Source: Anaerolineaceae bacterium
GTDB taxonomy: Bacteria; Chloroflexota; Anaerolineae; Anaerolineales; Villigracilaceae
Assembly (NCBI GenBank): GCA_009885445.1
Contig: VFKQ01000273.1
Location: 1 to 5,940, forward strand
DNA: 5,940 nucleotides
Reading direction: 5' to 3'
A model generated the notes under the pieces. It was not told where the DNA came from. It did no database searches and saw only the letters and a list, made by a program, of their open reading frames with translations. Shown one piece after another: positions 1-5,940 of the stretch (positions are counted from its first letter, which is position 1; every line of letters starts with the position of its first letter). A program made the translations under genes and the position numbers.

Positions 1-2
1 AT

Positions 3-64
3 GGGCTTCTCGGGTTTGGGATGTTTTCGCAAACACTACTTTACCCGAAAAGCCCTATTTTTTT
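3..64 (+). terminator. Terminator-like stem-loop with T-run at the left edge
   Basis: Bases 3-15 pair with 43-55 as a 13-position stem with one C/A mismatch (9 against 49). The 27-nt loop contains a smaller hairpin, TGTTT (22-26) with AAACA (31-35). Seven T residues follow at 58-64, so on the plus strand it looks like an intrinsic terminator for a gene lying left of the window. It also lies about 45 bases downstream of the stop codon of the minus-strand gene at 99-539. It could end that transcript too if T residues follow beyond base 1, which cannot be seen. The long loop is atypical, so confidence is moderate. Nothing else is apparent in bases 1-98. Confidence 0.5.
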
Positions 65-98
65 ACTTCATCTTTGGCGAAGGTATTGTTTGAAGGGA

Positions 99-539
99 CT
101 AGTTGTTACAGCCGCACGAGCCGCCGCCGCAACCGCAGGAACCTTCGCCGTTGCCGCAACCGCAACCCGCTTCACCGTGGGCGTGACCGTGTCCCTCTTT
201 TTTGCCAGCCATCGGGCTGTCGACGACGAATCCAGCGCCACGGTCGGGGTCGTTGACAAAGTCAATCGAAGCGCCGCGCAGGTATTCCATAGAGATGCTG
301 TCTACCACGATTTGCACGCCTCCGGCCTGAAAGGTGGTGTCTATGTCGCGGAAGTTGTTATCGAGGGCCATACCAAAGTTGACACCCGAGCAACCGCACC
401 CGCCGCCGTTGGAAACGAACACGCGCAAGGCGTAGCCATCCAACTTGCGTTCGGCGAGAATATTATTAACTGCCTGCGCCGCGCTCGGCGAGACAGTGAC
501 GAATTCGGTGATAACGGGCATTTCGATTTCTTGAAGCAT
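99..539 (-). CDS. HesB/IscA-family A-type Fe-S cluster carrier with Cys/His-rich tail
   Basis: The 146-residue protein belongs to the A-type carrier family (IscA/ErpA/SufA/HesB), cytoplasmic proteins that accept Fe-S clusters and pass them to apo-enzymes. Residues 8-109 form the usual domain: a VTVSPSAAQAV start, GGGCGCSG at 45-52 with the family's first ligand Cys at C50, and a YLRGASIDFV segment followed by GAGFVVDSP. Family members are usually about 105-120 residues; this one is longer because of a tail from about 110. The tail contains GHGHAH (116-121) and three C-G-C motifs (C126/C128, C135/C137, C142/C144). Aligning by eye to E. coli IscA, the place of the C-terminal Cys pair is taken by E115 and H117, so cluster ligands are probably supplied by the tail. 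ATG at 539 is chosen for its good Shine-Dalgarno. No suf or isc genes are adjacent, so I do not assign iscA versus erpA. Confidence 0.9.
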   Translation of the reverse strand: MLQEIEMPVITEFVTVSPSAAQAVNNILAERKLDGYALRVFVSNGGGCGCSGVNFGMALDNNFRDIDTTFQAGGVQIVVDSISMEYLRGASIDFVNDPDRGAGFVVDSPMAGKKEGHGHAHGEAGCGCGNGEGSCGCGGGSCGCNN

Positions 540-545
540 TTTATT

Positions 546-551
546 CTCCTT
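546..551 (-). promoter_or_regulatory. Ribosome binding site of the Fe-S carrier gene
   Basis: AAGGAG on the minus strand lies 6 nt before the ATG at 539. This supports that start rather than the internal Met at residue 7. Confidence 0.8.
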
Positions 552-577
552 GTAGTGGAGCAGATTGAAGTTGTAGC

Positions 578-606
578 ATCTTATCAGAAGCGCGCGGCAA
601 TGTCAA
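578..606 (-). promoter_or_regulatory. Sigma70-type promoter for the Fe-S carrier gene
   Basis: On the minus strand, TTGACA (601-606) is a perfect -35 box. It is followed by a 17-bp spacer and TAAGAT (578-583) as the -10 box. Transcription should start near 570, giving a leader of about 30 nt that includes the AAGGAG site. No clear IscR- or Fur-type operator is evident by eye. Confidence 0.75.
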
Positions 607-688
607 TCAAATAGACAACGGCCAATTTGGCTTTCGCTTTGCGCGATTGAAAACAATCATCTCTAGTTCTAAGCTTGCCCTAATTTTC

Positions 689-717
689 TTGACACATCCT
701 ACCCCGCCCTGTAAAAT
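689..717 (+). promoter_or_regulatory. Sigma70-type promoter for hppA
   Basis: TTGACA (689-694), a 17-bp spacer and TAAAAT (712-717) make a near-consensus housekeeping promoter. Transcription should begin near 724, giving a leader of about 55 nt before the hppA ATG. The promoter diverges from the carrier-gene promoter, with 82 bp between the two -35 boxes, so the two genes probably have separate transcripts. Confidence 0.78.
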
Positions 718-734
718 CGGCCCTGCTAAATTCC

Positions 735-754
735 TGGCGCGCTCATGCGCGCCA
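735..754 (+). promoter_or_regulatory. Hairpin in the hppA 5' leader
   Basis: TGGCGCGC (735-742) pairs perfectly with GCGCGCCA (747-754) around the loop TCAT. The stem is 8 bp with seven G-C pairs. It lies about 10 nt after the predicted transcription start and ends 11 nt before the Shine-Dalgarno. AAAAAG follows rather than a U-run, so it is not an intrinsic terminator. It may protect the 5' end of the mRNA or bind a regulator; the role is inferred, the pairing is seen. Confidence 0.55.
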
Positions 755-765
755 AAAAGATTCTC

Positions 766-770
766 GGAGG
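766..770 (+). promoter_or_regulatory. Ribosome binding site of hppA
   Basis: GGAGG lies 9 nt upstream of the ATG at 780, a strong Shine-Dalgarno that fixes the start of the pyrophosphatase. Confidence 0.85.
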
Positions 771-779
771 ACATCCTTA

Positions 780-3146
780 ATGTATAGTTTACCCGGTCTA
801 CAACCTTGGGAAGCGTGGTTGATTTGGGGCGTGGTGGGCGTGGCCGTCATCGGTCTGTTCAACGCCTGGCAATTGCGCACCCAGATTCTAAAAGAAGACA
901 AAGGCACCGAAAAAATGCAGGAGGTCTGGAACGCCATCAAAGACGGCGCCAATGCCTACCTCGCCAAGCAATTGCGTTCCATCTTGCCGCTGATTGCGGT
1001 TTTGGCAGTTGCATTATATTTCTCGGTCGCAATCGTGCCGCCCTCGCACGAAGCCATGCAATTGTTCGCTGGCAAAGATGAAGCGCAGGTGACCCAGATC
1101 ATCGGCTTCGCCCGCGCCTTCGCCTTTCTCATGGGCGCTGGCTTTTCGCTGGCTGTTGGGCAGATCGGTATGCGCATGGCCGTTGAAGGCAATGTGCGCG
1201 TGGCCTCGGCTTCGAAGCGCTCATTTAGCGAGTCGCTGCGCATCGCCTACCGCGCTGGAAAAATCACCGGCATGTTGACGGACGGCCTCGGCCTGCTCGG
1301 CGGGACGATTATCTTCGTATTCCTCGGCGCGGCCGCTCCAGATGCCTTGCTCGGCTTCGGCTTCGGCGGCACACTGCTCGCGCTGTTCATGCGCGTCGGC
1401 GGCGGTATCTTCACCAAAGCCGCAGACGTCGGCGCGGACCTCGTCGGTAAAGTCGAAAACGACATCCCCGAAGACGACCCGCGCAATCCCGCCGTCATCG
1501 CGGACCTGGTCGGCGACAACGTCGGTGACTGCGCCGGTATGGCCGCAGACATCTTCGAATCGTACGAAGTCACCATCGTCTCCGGTTTGATTCTGGCTAT
1601 CGCGCTCTTCAACATCACTGGCCGCCTCGAGTGGATCATCTTCCCGCTCGTCGCGCGCGGCGTGGGCGTGTTGTGCTCCCTCGTCGGCACCTACTTCGTG
1701 CGCACCGGCGAAGGCAGCACCGACGCCATGAAAGCCATCTTCAACGGCTTTTTGATTTCGGCTTTGATCTCCGTCGTGGCCTTCTATGTTGTTGGCTTCT
1801 TCTATTTGAATAACGACTCGATGGCGGCCCTCGGCGGCTGGTGGCGCATCCCCACCGCGCTGACAGCGGGTGTGGCCCTCACGATTCTGATTGACCGGCT
1901 GACGGAATACTTCACCGGCACGCACGCCACGCCGGTTAAAAGTATCCGCAACGCCGCCGACACTGGCCCGGCCACATTGATTCTCAACGGCATCAGCGTT
2001 GGATTCGAATCATCGGTTTGGTCGGTCGTGGCCATCTCAATTACCATCATCGTTTCCATCTTTATCTTCGGCACAATTCCCGCCGACCCGGCAATGAGCG
2101 AAGCGCAGGCCGCTCTTGTGCGCGGCACTTACATCCTCTATGGCATCGCCATGACCGGCATCGGTATGTTGACCCTCACCGGCAACAACGTGGCCATGGA
2201 CTCCTTCGGCCCCATCGCTGACAATGCCAATGGCATCGGCGAAATGGCCTGGTCTGGCATGAAAGACAAAGAAACACTCGCCGCACAGAAAATCATGGCC
2301 GACCTGGACGCAGTGGGCAACACCACCAAAGCCATCACCAAAGGCGTGGCCATTAGCTCCGCTGTCATCGCCGCCGTCTCGCTCTTCGGCTCCTTCCTCG
2401 TGGACGTTTCGCGCTCGCAGGGCTTGCAGGGAATTGACGTGGCTCAGCAGATTCAAACGCTGGGCATTCGAGTCAATGTGCCGCAGGTGTTTGTGGGCAT
2501 GCTCATCGGCGCGGCTGTGCCGTGGCTGTTCTCCTCCTTCGCCATTCAAGCTGTGACTCGCGCCGCCGCGCTGATCGTGCTCGAAGTGCGTCGCCAGTTT
2601 AAACTCGGTGTTCTCGAAGGCAAAGTGAAACCCGATTACAAACAGGCCGTGGACATTTCCACCGCCGCCGCGCAAAAAGAATTGGCCTCCCTCGCCATCC
2701 TCGGCGTCGTCACGCCCATCTTCGTTGGTCTCACCCTGCAAGTGGAAGCCCTCGGCGGATTCTTGGCGGGCATCATCGTCTCAGGTCAACTGCTGGCTGT
2801 GTTCCTCAACAACTCCGGCGGCGCATGGGACAACGCCAAGAAGCTGATTGAAGACGAGCCTAAAGACCCGAAGAAAAACACGGGCAAAGGCTCCGAGCGT
2901 CACAAAGCTGGCGTCGTCGGTGACACCGTCGGCGACCCGTTCAAAGACACGGCCGGCCCGGCGTTGAATCCAATGATCAAAGTGGCGAACCTCGTCTCGG
3001 TCATCATCGCGCCCATCATCGTGCAATATGCCGACGCCACCGGCGTCACGCGCGTTGTGATTTACGCGATTGCGCTGGCACTGCTCGGCGTACTGGCCTG
3101 GGCCGTCATGCGCTCCAAGGCCCCCGCGCCTTCCATGACTGCCTAA
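780..3146 (+). CDS. hppA: Membrane-bound proton-translocating pyrophosphatase, K+-independent type
   Basis: This 788-residue integral membrane enzyme hydrolyses pyrophosphate to two phosphates and uses the energy to pump protons across the membrane. Hydrophobic segments run throughout; the family has about 16 helices. The substrate-site motifs are intact. K213 and DVGADLVGKVE (216-226) are followed by IPEDDPRNPAVIAD and GDNVGD, giving D242, D246 and D250. Further on come GGAWDNAKK with D684 and K687, and GDTVGDPFKDT with D719, K722 and D723. The GNTTKAIT stretch has K517 and T520; in this family Lys at the first of these positions replaces the bound potassium and marks K+-independent H+ pumps. 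The IADLVGD variant (Leu where many members have Asn) is, as I recall, also seen in plant type II enzymes. The length exceeds most bacterial members (about 660-720). It is a single-gene transcript with its own promoter and terminator. Confidence 0.97.
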   Translation: MYSLPGLQPWEAWLIWGVVGVAVIGLFNAWQLRTQILKEDKGTEKMQEVWNAIKDGANAYLAKQLRSILPLIAVLAVALYFSVAIVPPSHEAMQLFAGKDEAQVTQIIGFARAFAFLMGAGFSLAVGQIGMRMAVEGNVRVASASKRSFSESLRIAYRAGKITGMLTDGLGLLGGTIIFVFLGAAAPDALLGFGFGGTLLALFMRVGGGIFTKAADVGADLVGKVENDIPEDDPRNPAVIADLVGDNVGDCAGMAADIFESYEVTIVSGLILAIALFNITGRLEWIIFPLVARGVGVLCSLVGTYFVRTGEGSTDAMKAIFNGFLISALISVVAFYVVGFFYLNNDSMAALGGWWRIPTALTAGVALTILIDRLTEYFTGTHATPVKSIRNAADTGPATLILNGISVGFESSVWSVVAISITIIVSIFIFGTIPADPAMSEAQAALVRGTYILYGIAMTGIGMLTLTGNNVAMDSFGPIADNANGIGEMAWSGMKDKETLAAQKIMADLDAVGNTTKAITKGVAISSAVIAAVSLFGSFLVDVSRSQGLQGIDVAQQIQTLGIRVNVPQVFVGMLIGAAVPWLFSSFAIQAVTRAAALIVLEVRRQFKLGVLEGKVKPDYKQAVDISTAAAQKELASLAILGVVTPIFVGLTLQVEALGGFLAGIIVSGQLLAVFLNNSGGAWDNAKKLIEDEPKDPKKNTGKGSERHKAGVVGDTVGDPFKDTAGPALNPMIKVANLVSVIIAPIIVQYADATGVTRVVIYAIALALLGVLAWAVMRSKAPAPSMTA

Positions 3147-3155
3147 CCAAATATG

Positions 3156-3188
3156 AACCGCCCCGTCATTTTGACGGGGCGGTTTTTT
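3156..3188 (+). terminator. Intrinsic terminator of hppA
   Basis: A perfect 13-bp stem pairs 3156-3168 with 3172-3184 around a TTT loop, with a GC core (CCGCCCCGTC / GACGGGGCGG). Six T residues at 3183-3188 follow. It starts 10 nt after the hppA stop codon. On the minus strand the stem is preceded by A residues but followed by a weak T content, so it probably works mainly for hppA and less well for convergent mutS transcripts. Confidence 0.93.
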
Positions 3189-3202
3189 CTCGCATCACAT
3201 CT

Positions 3203-3310
3203 GTCATTGCGAAGGCTGGTGGTCGAGCGATGTCCTGAGCTTGTCGAAGGGTAGGCGGTGCTCTTCCGCCGTATCGAGACCCGAGACCCAGCCCGAAGCA
3301 ATCTCATGAC
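3203..3310. repeat. REP/MITE-like imperfect palindrome, probable dispersed repeat
   Basis: This non-coding stretch folds back on itself. ATTGC (3206-3210) pairs with GCAAT (3298-3302), and after a small internal loop GGCTGG (3214-3219) pairs with CCAGCC (3288-3293). The ends read GTCATTGCGAAGG and CCCGAAGCAATCTC, a pattern I associate with repeated intergenic elements in bacterial genomes. Inside are one CTGAGCTTGTCGAAG unit, a small GGCGG/CCGCC hairpin (3254-3270) and a 7-bp tandem CGAGACC (3275-3288). There is no transposase. That it is dispersed genome-wide is inferred, since only one copy lies in this window. Confidence 0.5.
3231..3249 (+). repeat. Short interspersed element, copy 1
   Basis: TGTCCTGAGCTTGTCGAAG matches the element at 3362-3380 at 17 of 19 positions, in the same orientation. 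It sits inside the larger palindromic region between hppA and mutS. Translated on the minus strand it gives the PFDKLRT-type peptide often found in spurious repeat-derived ORFs. Confidence 0.65.
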
Positions 3311-3361
3311 TTACGCGGGGATGATTCGCCATCTTTCTATTCGCGAAGATTAGCGCAGACT

Positions 3362-3380
3362 TGTACTGAGCCTGTCGAAG
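3362..3380 (+). repeat. Short interspersed element, copy 2
   Basis: TGTACTGAGCCTGTCGAAG is the second copy of the element, 112 bp after the first and 19 bp from the mutS stop codon. The shared core is CTGAGCYTGTCGAAG. The bases between the two copies (3311-3361) hold no gene I can support. Confidence 0.65.
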
Positions 3381-3399
3381 TATTGGCGGACTAAAAAAC

Positions 3400-5940
3400 C
3401 TACTTCGTAAACTTCCTCTGCCATTCAAACAACTTATTCAACGCTTCAATGGGGGAGAGCGCATTCACGTCCATTTCTTTTAATTCTTCCAGCAACGGAC
3501 TCGACTCAGGAAACAGCATCGCCTGTTGCGCCGCATGTGGATCAATCTTCACAGCGCGGCCCGAAGTCTTTTCCAACTCGGCCATGATCTCGTTCGCGCG
3601 CGCGATGACCGGCTTCGGCAATCCCGCCAGTTGCGCCACGTGGATTCCGTACGAGCGGTCCGCGCCGCCCGGAATAATTTTGTGCAGGAACACAACTTTC
3701 TCGTCCGCCTCGGTGACGGCCACATTGTAGTTGCGCACACCCGGCAACAGCTCGGCCAGTTGCGTCAGCTCGTGATAATGCGTCGCGAACAAAGTCTTGC
3801 CGCGCAGTTGCGGATGATTATGAATGAACTCGATCATTGCCCATGCAATCGAAACCCCGTCATACGTTGAAGTGCCGCGTCCGATTTCATCCAGAATCAA
3901 AAGGCTTCGTTCGGTGGCGTGATGCAAAATATTCGCCGCCTCAATCATCTCCACCATAAACGTGGACTGGCCCGCGTGAATTTCGTCCTGCGCGCCGATG
4001 CGCGTGAAGATGCGATCCACGAGTCCAATCCGCGCCGACGCCGCTGGCACGAATGAACCCATCTGCGCCATCAACACAATCAACGCCGCCTGCCGCAAAT
4101 AAGTGCTTTTGCCCGCCATGTTCGGCCCGGTGATGACGCGCACAATTTCGCCTTTTTCAAATACGACATCATTGGGAACGTACCTCTCGCCGCGCAGACT
4201 CTGTTCGACGACTGGATGCCGCCCCTCGCGAATCTCCAGCTCGCCTCCTTCGCGGACCTCGGGCCGGGTGAAGCCTGCGAGTGCCGCCCCCTCGCCCAAA
4301 GCGGACAAGACGTCCAACTCCGCGAGCGCGCGCGCCGTCATCAACAATTTGTTCGCCGACTTTGATAATTCCGCGCACACTTCACGAAACAGACGCAACT
4401 CAATTTCACGAATCCGCTCTTCGGCATTTAATACCAGCGTTTCATATTCCTTCATCTCAGGCGTGATGAATCTCTCCGCGTTAACCAGCGTCTGCTTGCG
4501 GATATAAGACTCAGGTGCTTTGTCCGCCGCGCCGCGCGAGATTTCGATGTAGTAACCAAATACTTTGTTGTAGCCCACTTTGAGAGTCTTGATGCCGGTC
4601 TTCTCGCGCTCGACCGCTTCGAGATTGGCGATCCACTCGCGCGCATGGCGTGACGCTTCGATGACTCCGTCTAACTCCGCCGAATATCCCGCGCGGATAA
4701 TTCCAGTATTTTGCAGAGTCGCCGGCGGGTCATCGTCAATCGCGGCTTGAAGCAACACAAGTTCATCCGCGCAAACCGACCACTCACCACTGATCACTGC
4801 GAAGTCCCCGAAGGGGGATAACTGCTCACTGATAACTTGCTTCACCTTCGGAATTCCCATCAACGTATTGCGAGTAGCCACTAAGTCACGCGGTTGTGCG
4901 CCGCCAGACAACACGCGGTTGATGAGACGCTCCAAATCAGACAGTGGTTTCAATGCCGCGCGCGTCTCCGCGCGCAACATGCCATTCTCGAAAAAATAGG
5001 CCACGCCGTTTTGTCGCGCTACAATTTTGTCCACATCCAAAAGCGGCTGACTGACCCAACTGCGCATTAAGCGTTTGCCCATCGGCGTGACGGTTTGGTC
5101 GAGCACGTTCAAGAGCGAGCCTTTCACGTCGCCGCGTAATGTTTCGGTGAGTTCCAAGTTGCGGCGTGTGGACGCGTCCAGGGTCATAAATTCGGAGAGA
5201 CTGTACACGCGCAAACCCGTCAGCAATTGCAGTGCGGCAGGTTGAGTCTCTTTGATGTATTGCACGATGGCCCCCGCCGCGCGGATCGAAAGACTGTGTC
5301 CCTTGAGTCCGAATCCCTCAAGGGTGGAGGCGCGGAAGTGGGCCAGCAGAGTCTCTTCGCATTTGCCAGGCTCAAAGCGCCACGCGGGCCATGGCGTGGG
5401 ATGACCAAAATTTCCGTCGGTGAAATTTTGTGTGTCGGGGTGCAAAAGTTCGGCGGGGTGCAGTCTCGTCAACTCGGCGCGCAGAGATTCGAGAAGTAGC
5501 TCAGTGACGGCGAACTCTCCCGTCGTAATATCCACATAGGAAACCGCGGCCCGCCCCCCGTCGAGGATGATCGCGGCCAGGTAGTTGTTTGCGTCGCCTG
5601 GGAGGAGTCCCGCTTCGACGATCGTGCCGGGCGTGACGATCCGCACCACTTTGCGCGGGAAGATTCCTTTAATCGGTTGTTCGCCAACCTGCTCGCAGAT
5701 GGCGACGTGGTAACCTTTTTGAATCAGGCGCGCCAGATAATTTTCTGCGGCGTGATAAGGAATGCCCGCCATCGGGATGCGCGCGCCTTTAGCGACGTTG
5801 CGCGAAGTGAGCACGATGTCGAGTTCGCGCGCGGTGATCTCGGCGTCTTCGTCGAAGGTTTCGTAAAAATCGCCGAGACGAAAAAATAGAATCGCGTTGG
5901 GATGTTCGCGTTTAATTTCGAGATATTGTTGGCGGATGGG
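3400..5940 (-). CDS. mutS: DNA mismatch repair protein MutS (5' end beyond window)
   Basis: MutS recognises base mismatches and small loops as a dimer and, with ATP, recruits downstream repair factors. The frame is open to the right edge, and 847 codons including the TAG stop (3400-3402) are visible. The GTG at 5812-5814 is an internal Val, because the 42 codons before it encode conserved N-terminal MutS sequence. Counting from the edge, residues 1 to about 107 are the mismatch-binding domain with GDFYE (F25 and E27, the Phe-X-Glu pair that inserts at the mismatch). The connector follows to about 245, then the lever and clamp (LKVGYNKVFGYYIEISR near 450-466) and the ATPase. The ATPase has Walker A GPNMAGKST (605-613), the STFMVEM segment, Walker B LLILDEIGRGTSTYDG (D684, E685) and FATHYHELTQL. 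The C-terminal SPIEALNKLFEWQ tail is typical. Only a few residues should be missing at the start. Residues 368-391 are encoded by repeat-like DNA. No clear terminator of its own follows. Confidence 0.97.
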   Translation of the reverse strand, partial: PIRQQYLEIKREHPNAILFFRLGDFYETFDEDAEITARELDIVLTSRNVAKGARIPMAGIPYHAAENYLARLIQKGYHVAICEQVGEQPIKGIFPRKVVRIVTPGTIVEAGLLPGDANNYLAAIILDGGRAAVSYVDITTGEFAVTELLLESLRAELTRLHPAELLHPDTQNFTDGNFGHPTPWPAWRFEPGKCEETLLAHFRASTLEGFGLKGHSLSIRAAGAIVQYIKETQPAALQLLTGLRVYSLSEFMTLDASTRRNLELTETLRGDVKGSLLNVLDQTVTPMGKRLMRSWVSQPLLDVDKIVARQNGVAYFFENGMLRAETRAALKPLSDLERLINRVLSGGAQPRDLVATRNTLMGIPKVKQVISEQLSPFGDFAVISGEWSVCADELVLLQAAIDDDPPATLQNTGIIRAGYSAELDGVIEASRHAREWIANLEAVEREKTGIKTLKVGYNKVFGYYIEISRGAADKAPESYIRKQTLVNAERFITPEMKEYETLVLNAEERIREIELRLFREVCAELSKSANKLLMTARALAELDVLSALGEGAALAGFTRPEVREGGELEIREGRHPVVEQSLRGERYVPNDVVFEKGEIVRVITGPNMAGKSTYLRQAALIVLMAQMGSFVPAASARIGLVDRIFTRIGAQDEIHAGQSTFMVEMIEAANILHHATERSLLILDEIGRGTSTYDGVSIAWAMIEFIHNHPQLRGKTLFATHYHELTQLAELLPGVRNYNVAVTEADEKVVFLHKIIPGGADRSYGIHVAQLAGLPKPVIARANEIMAELEKTSGRAVKIDPHAAQQAMLFPESSPLLEELKEMDVNALSPIEALNKLFEWQRKFTK
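4781..4844. repeat. GATAACT/GATCACT repeat-like segment inside mutS
   Basis: On the plus strand, CACTCACCACTGATCACTG is followed by a CCCC-GAA-GGGG hairpin (4806-4816). Two 14-nt units come next, GATAACTGCTCACT (4817-4830) and GATAACTTGCTTCA (4831-4844). Low-complexity mixes of ACTGATCACTGATAACT are typical of intergenic repeats, yet here the stretch is in frame. It encodes mutS residues of about 367-390, with VISEQ and VISGE as a visible internal echo. By eye the region is about as long as in E. coli MutS, so it may replace rather than add sequence. Confidence 0.45.

Noticed and set aside
99..182. GC-rich tandem-looking stretch at the end of the carrier gene as a CRISPR or minisatellite
   Set aside because: The periodicity comes from Cys-Gly codons (TGCGGT/TGCGGC) of the protein tail; there are no equal-length repeats with unique spacers.
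21..614. Plus-strand 197-codon ORF opposite the Fe-S carrier gene
   Set aside because: It covers the antisense of a clearly real gene and both divergent-gene control signals; its Ala-rich start is the mirror of the Cys/Gly-rich tail codons.
735..754. Leader hairpin as a transcription attenuator or riboswitch
   Set aside because: There is no following U-run, no alternative pairing and the leader is too short for a known riboswitch class.
1221..2741. Two minus-strand 234-codon ORFs (1221-1925 and 2037-2741) inside hppA
   Set aside because: Both are antisense shadows of a conserved membrane protein gene with GC-rich codons; the compositions (runs of D, E, H, G) are typical of shadows and no ribosome site is seen.
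3204..3428. Minus-strand 74-codon ORF between hppA and mutS
   Set aside because: It overlaps the end of mutS and its peptide (LRQAQYKS, PFDKLRTS) is simply translation of the two short interspersed elements; no family resemblance.
1..5940. A new defence, secretion or other multi-gene system
   Set aside because: All three genes belong to well-known housekeeping families, each apparently transcribed on its own, and no unknown conserved gene or gene cluster is present.

Overview
The window carries three protein-coding genes of ordinary bacterial type, with compact, readable control signals between them. From left to right these are a minus-strand HesB/IscA-family iron-sulfur cluster carrier with an unusual Cys/His/Gly-rich tail (99-539), a plus-strand membrane-bound proton-pumping pyrophosphatase, hppA (780-3146), and a minus-strand DNA mismatch repair gene, mutS (3400 to beyond 5940). 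The mutS start lies off the right edge. Moderately high GC, the protein sequences and the style of the dispersed repeats suggest an environmental bacterium, most likely Chloroflexota (Anaerolineae-like). That assignment is an impression from family resemblance, not a computed result.

The first two genes are divergent. The 240-bp gap between them holds two back-to-back sigma70-type promoters, both with TTGACA -35 boxes and 17-bp spacers. One fires left into the carrier gene (578-606) and the other right into hppA (689-717). The hppA leader has a perfect 8-bp GC-rich hairpin just ahead of a strong Shine-Dalgarno site. hppA ends at a textbook intrinsic terminator (3156-3188). The first 98 bases hold no convincing gene, only a terminator-like stem-loop near the edge.

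hppA and mutS are convergent. The 253-bp gap between their stop codons holds the hppA terminator and then a stretch that looks like decayed dispersed repeats: a roughly 100-bp imperfect palindrome and two copies of a 19-nt element with the core CTGAGCYTGTCGAAG. A second type of repeat-like sequence, built on GATAACT/GATCACT units, lies in frame inside mutS (4781-4844).

The three genes do not form a pathway. They are housekeeping functions: Fe-S cluster delivery, pyrophosphate-driven proton pumping and mismatch repair. I see no mobile element with a transposase, no CRISPR array, no RNA gene and no candidate new multi-gene system. The points worth a second look are the repeat-derived segment in mutS, the intergenic repeats, the altered metal-ligand pattern of the carrier protein and the hppA leader hairpin.
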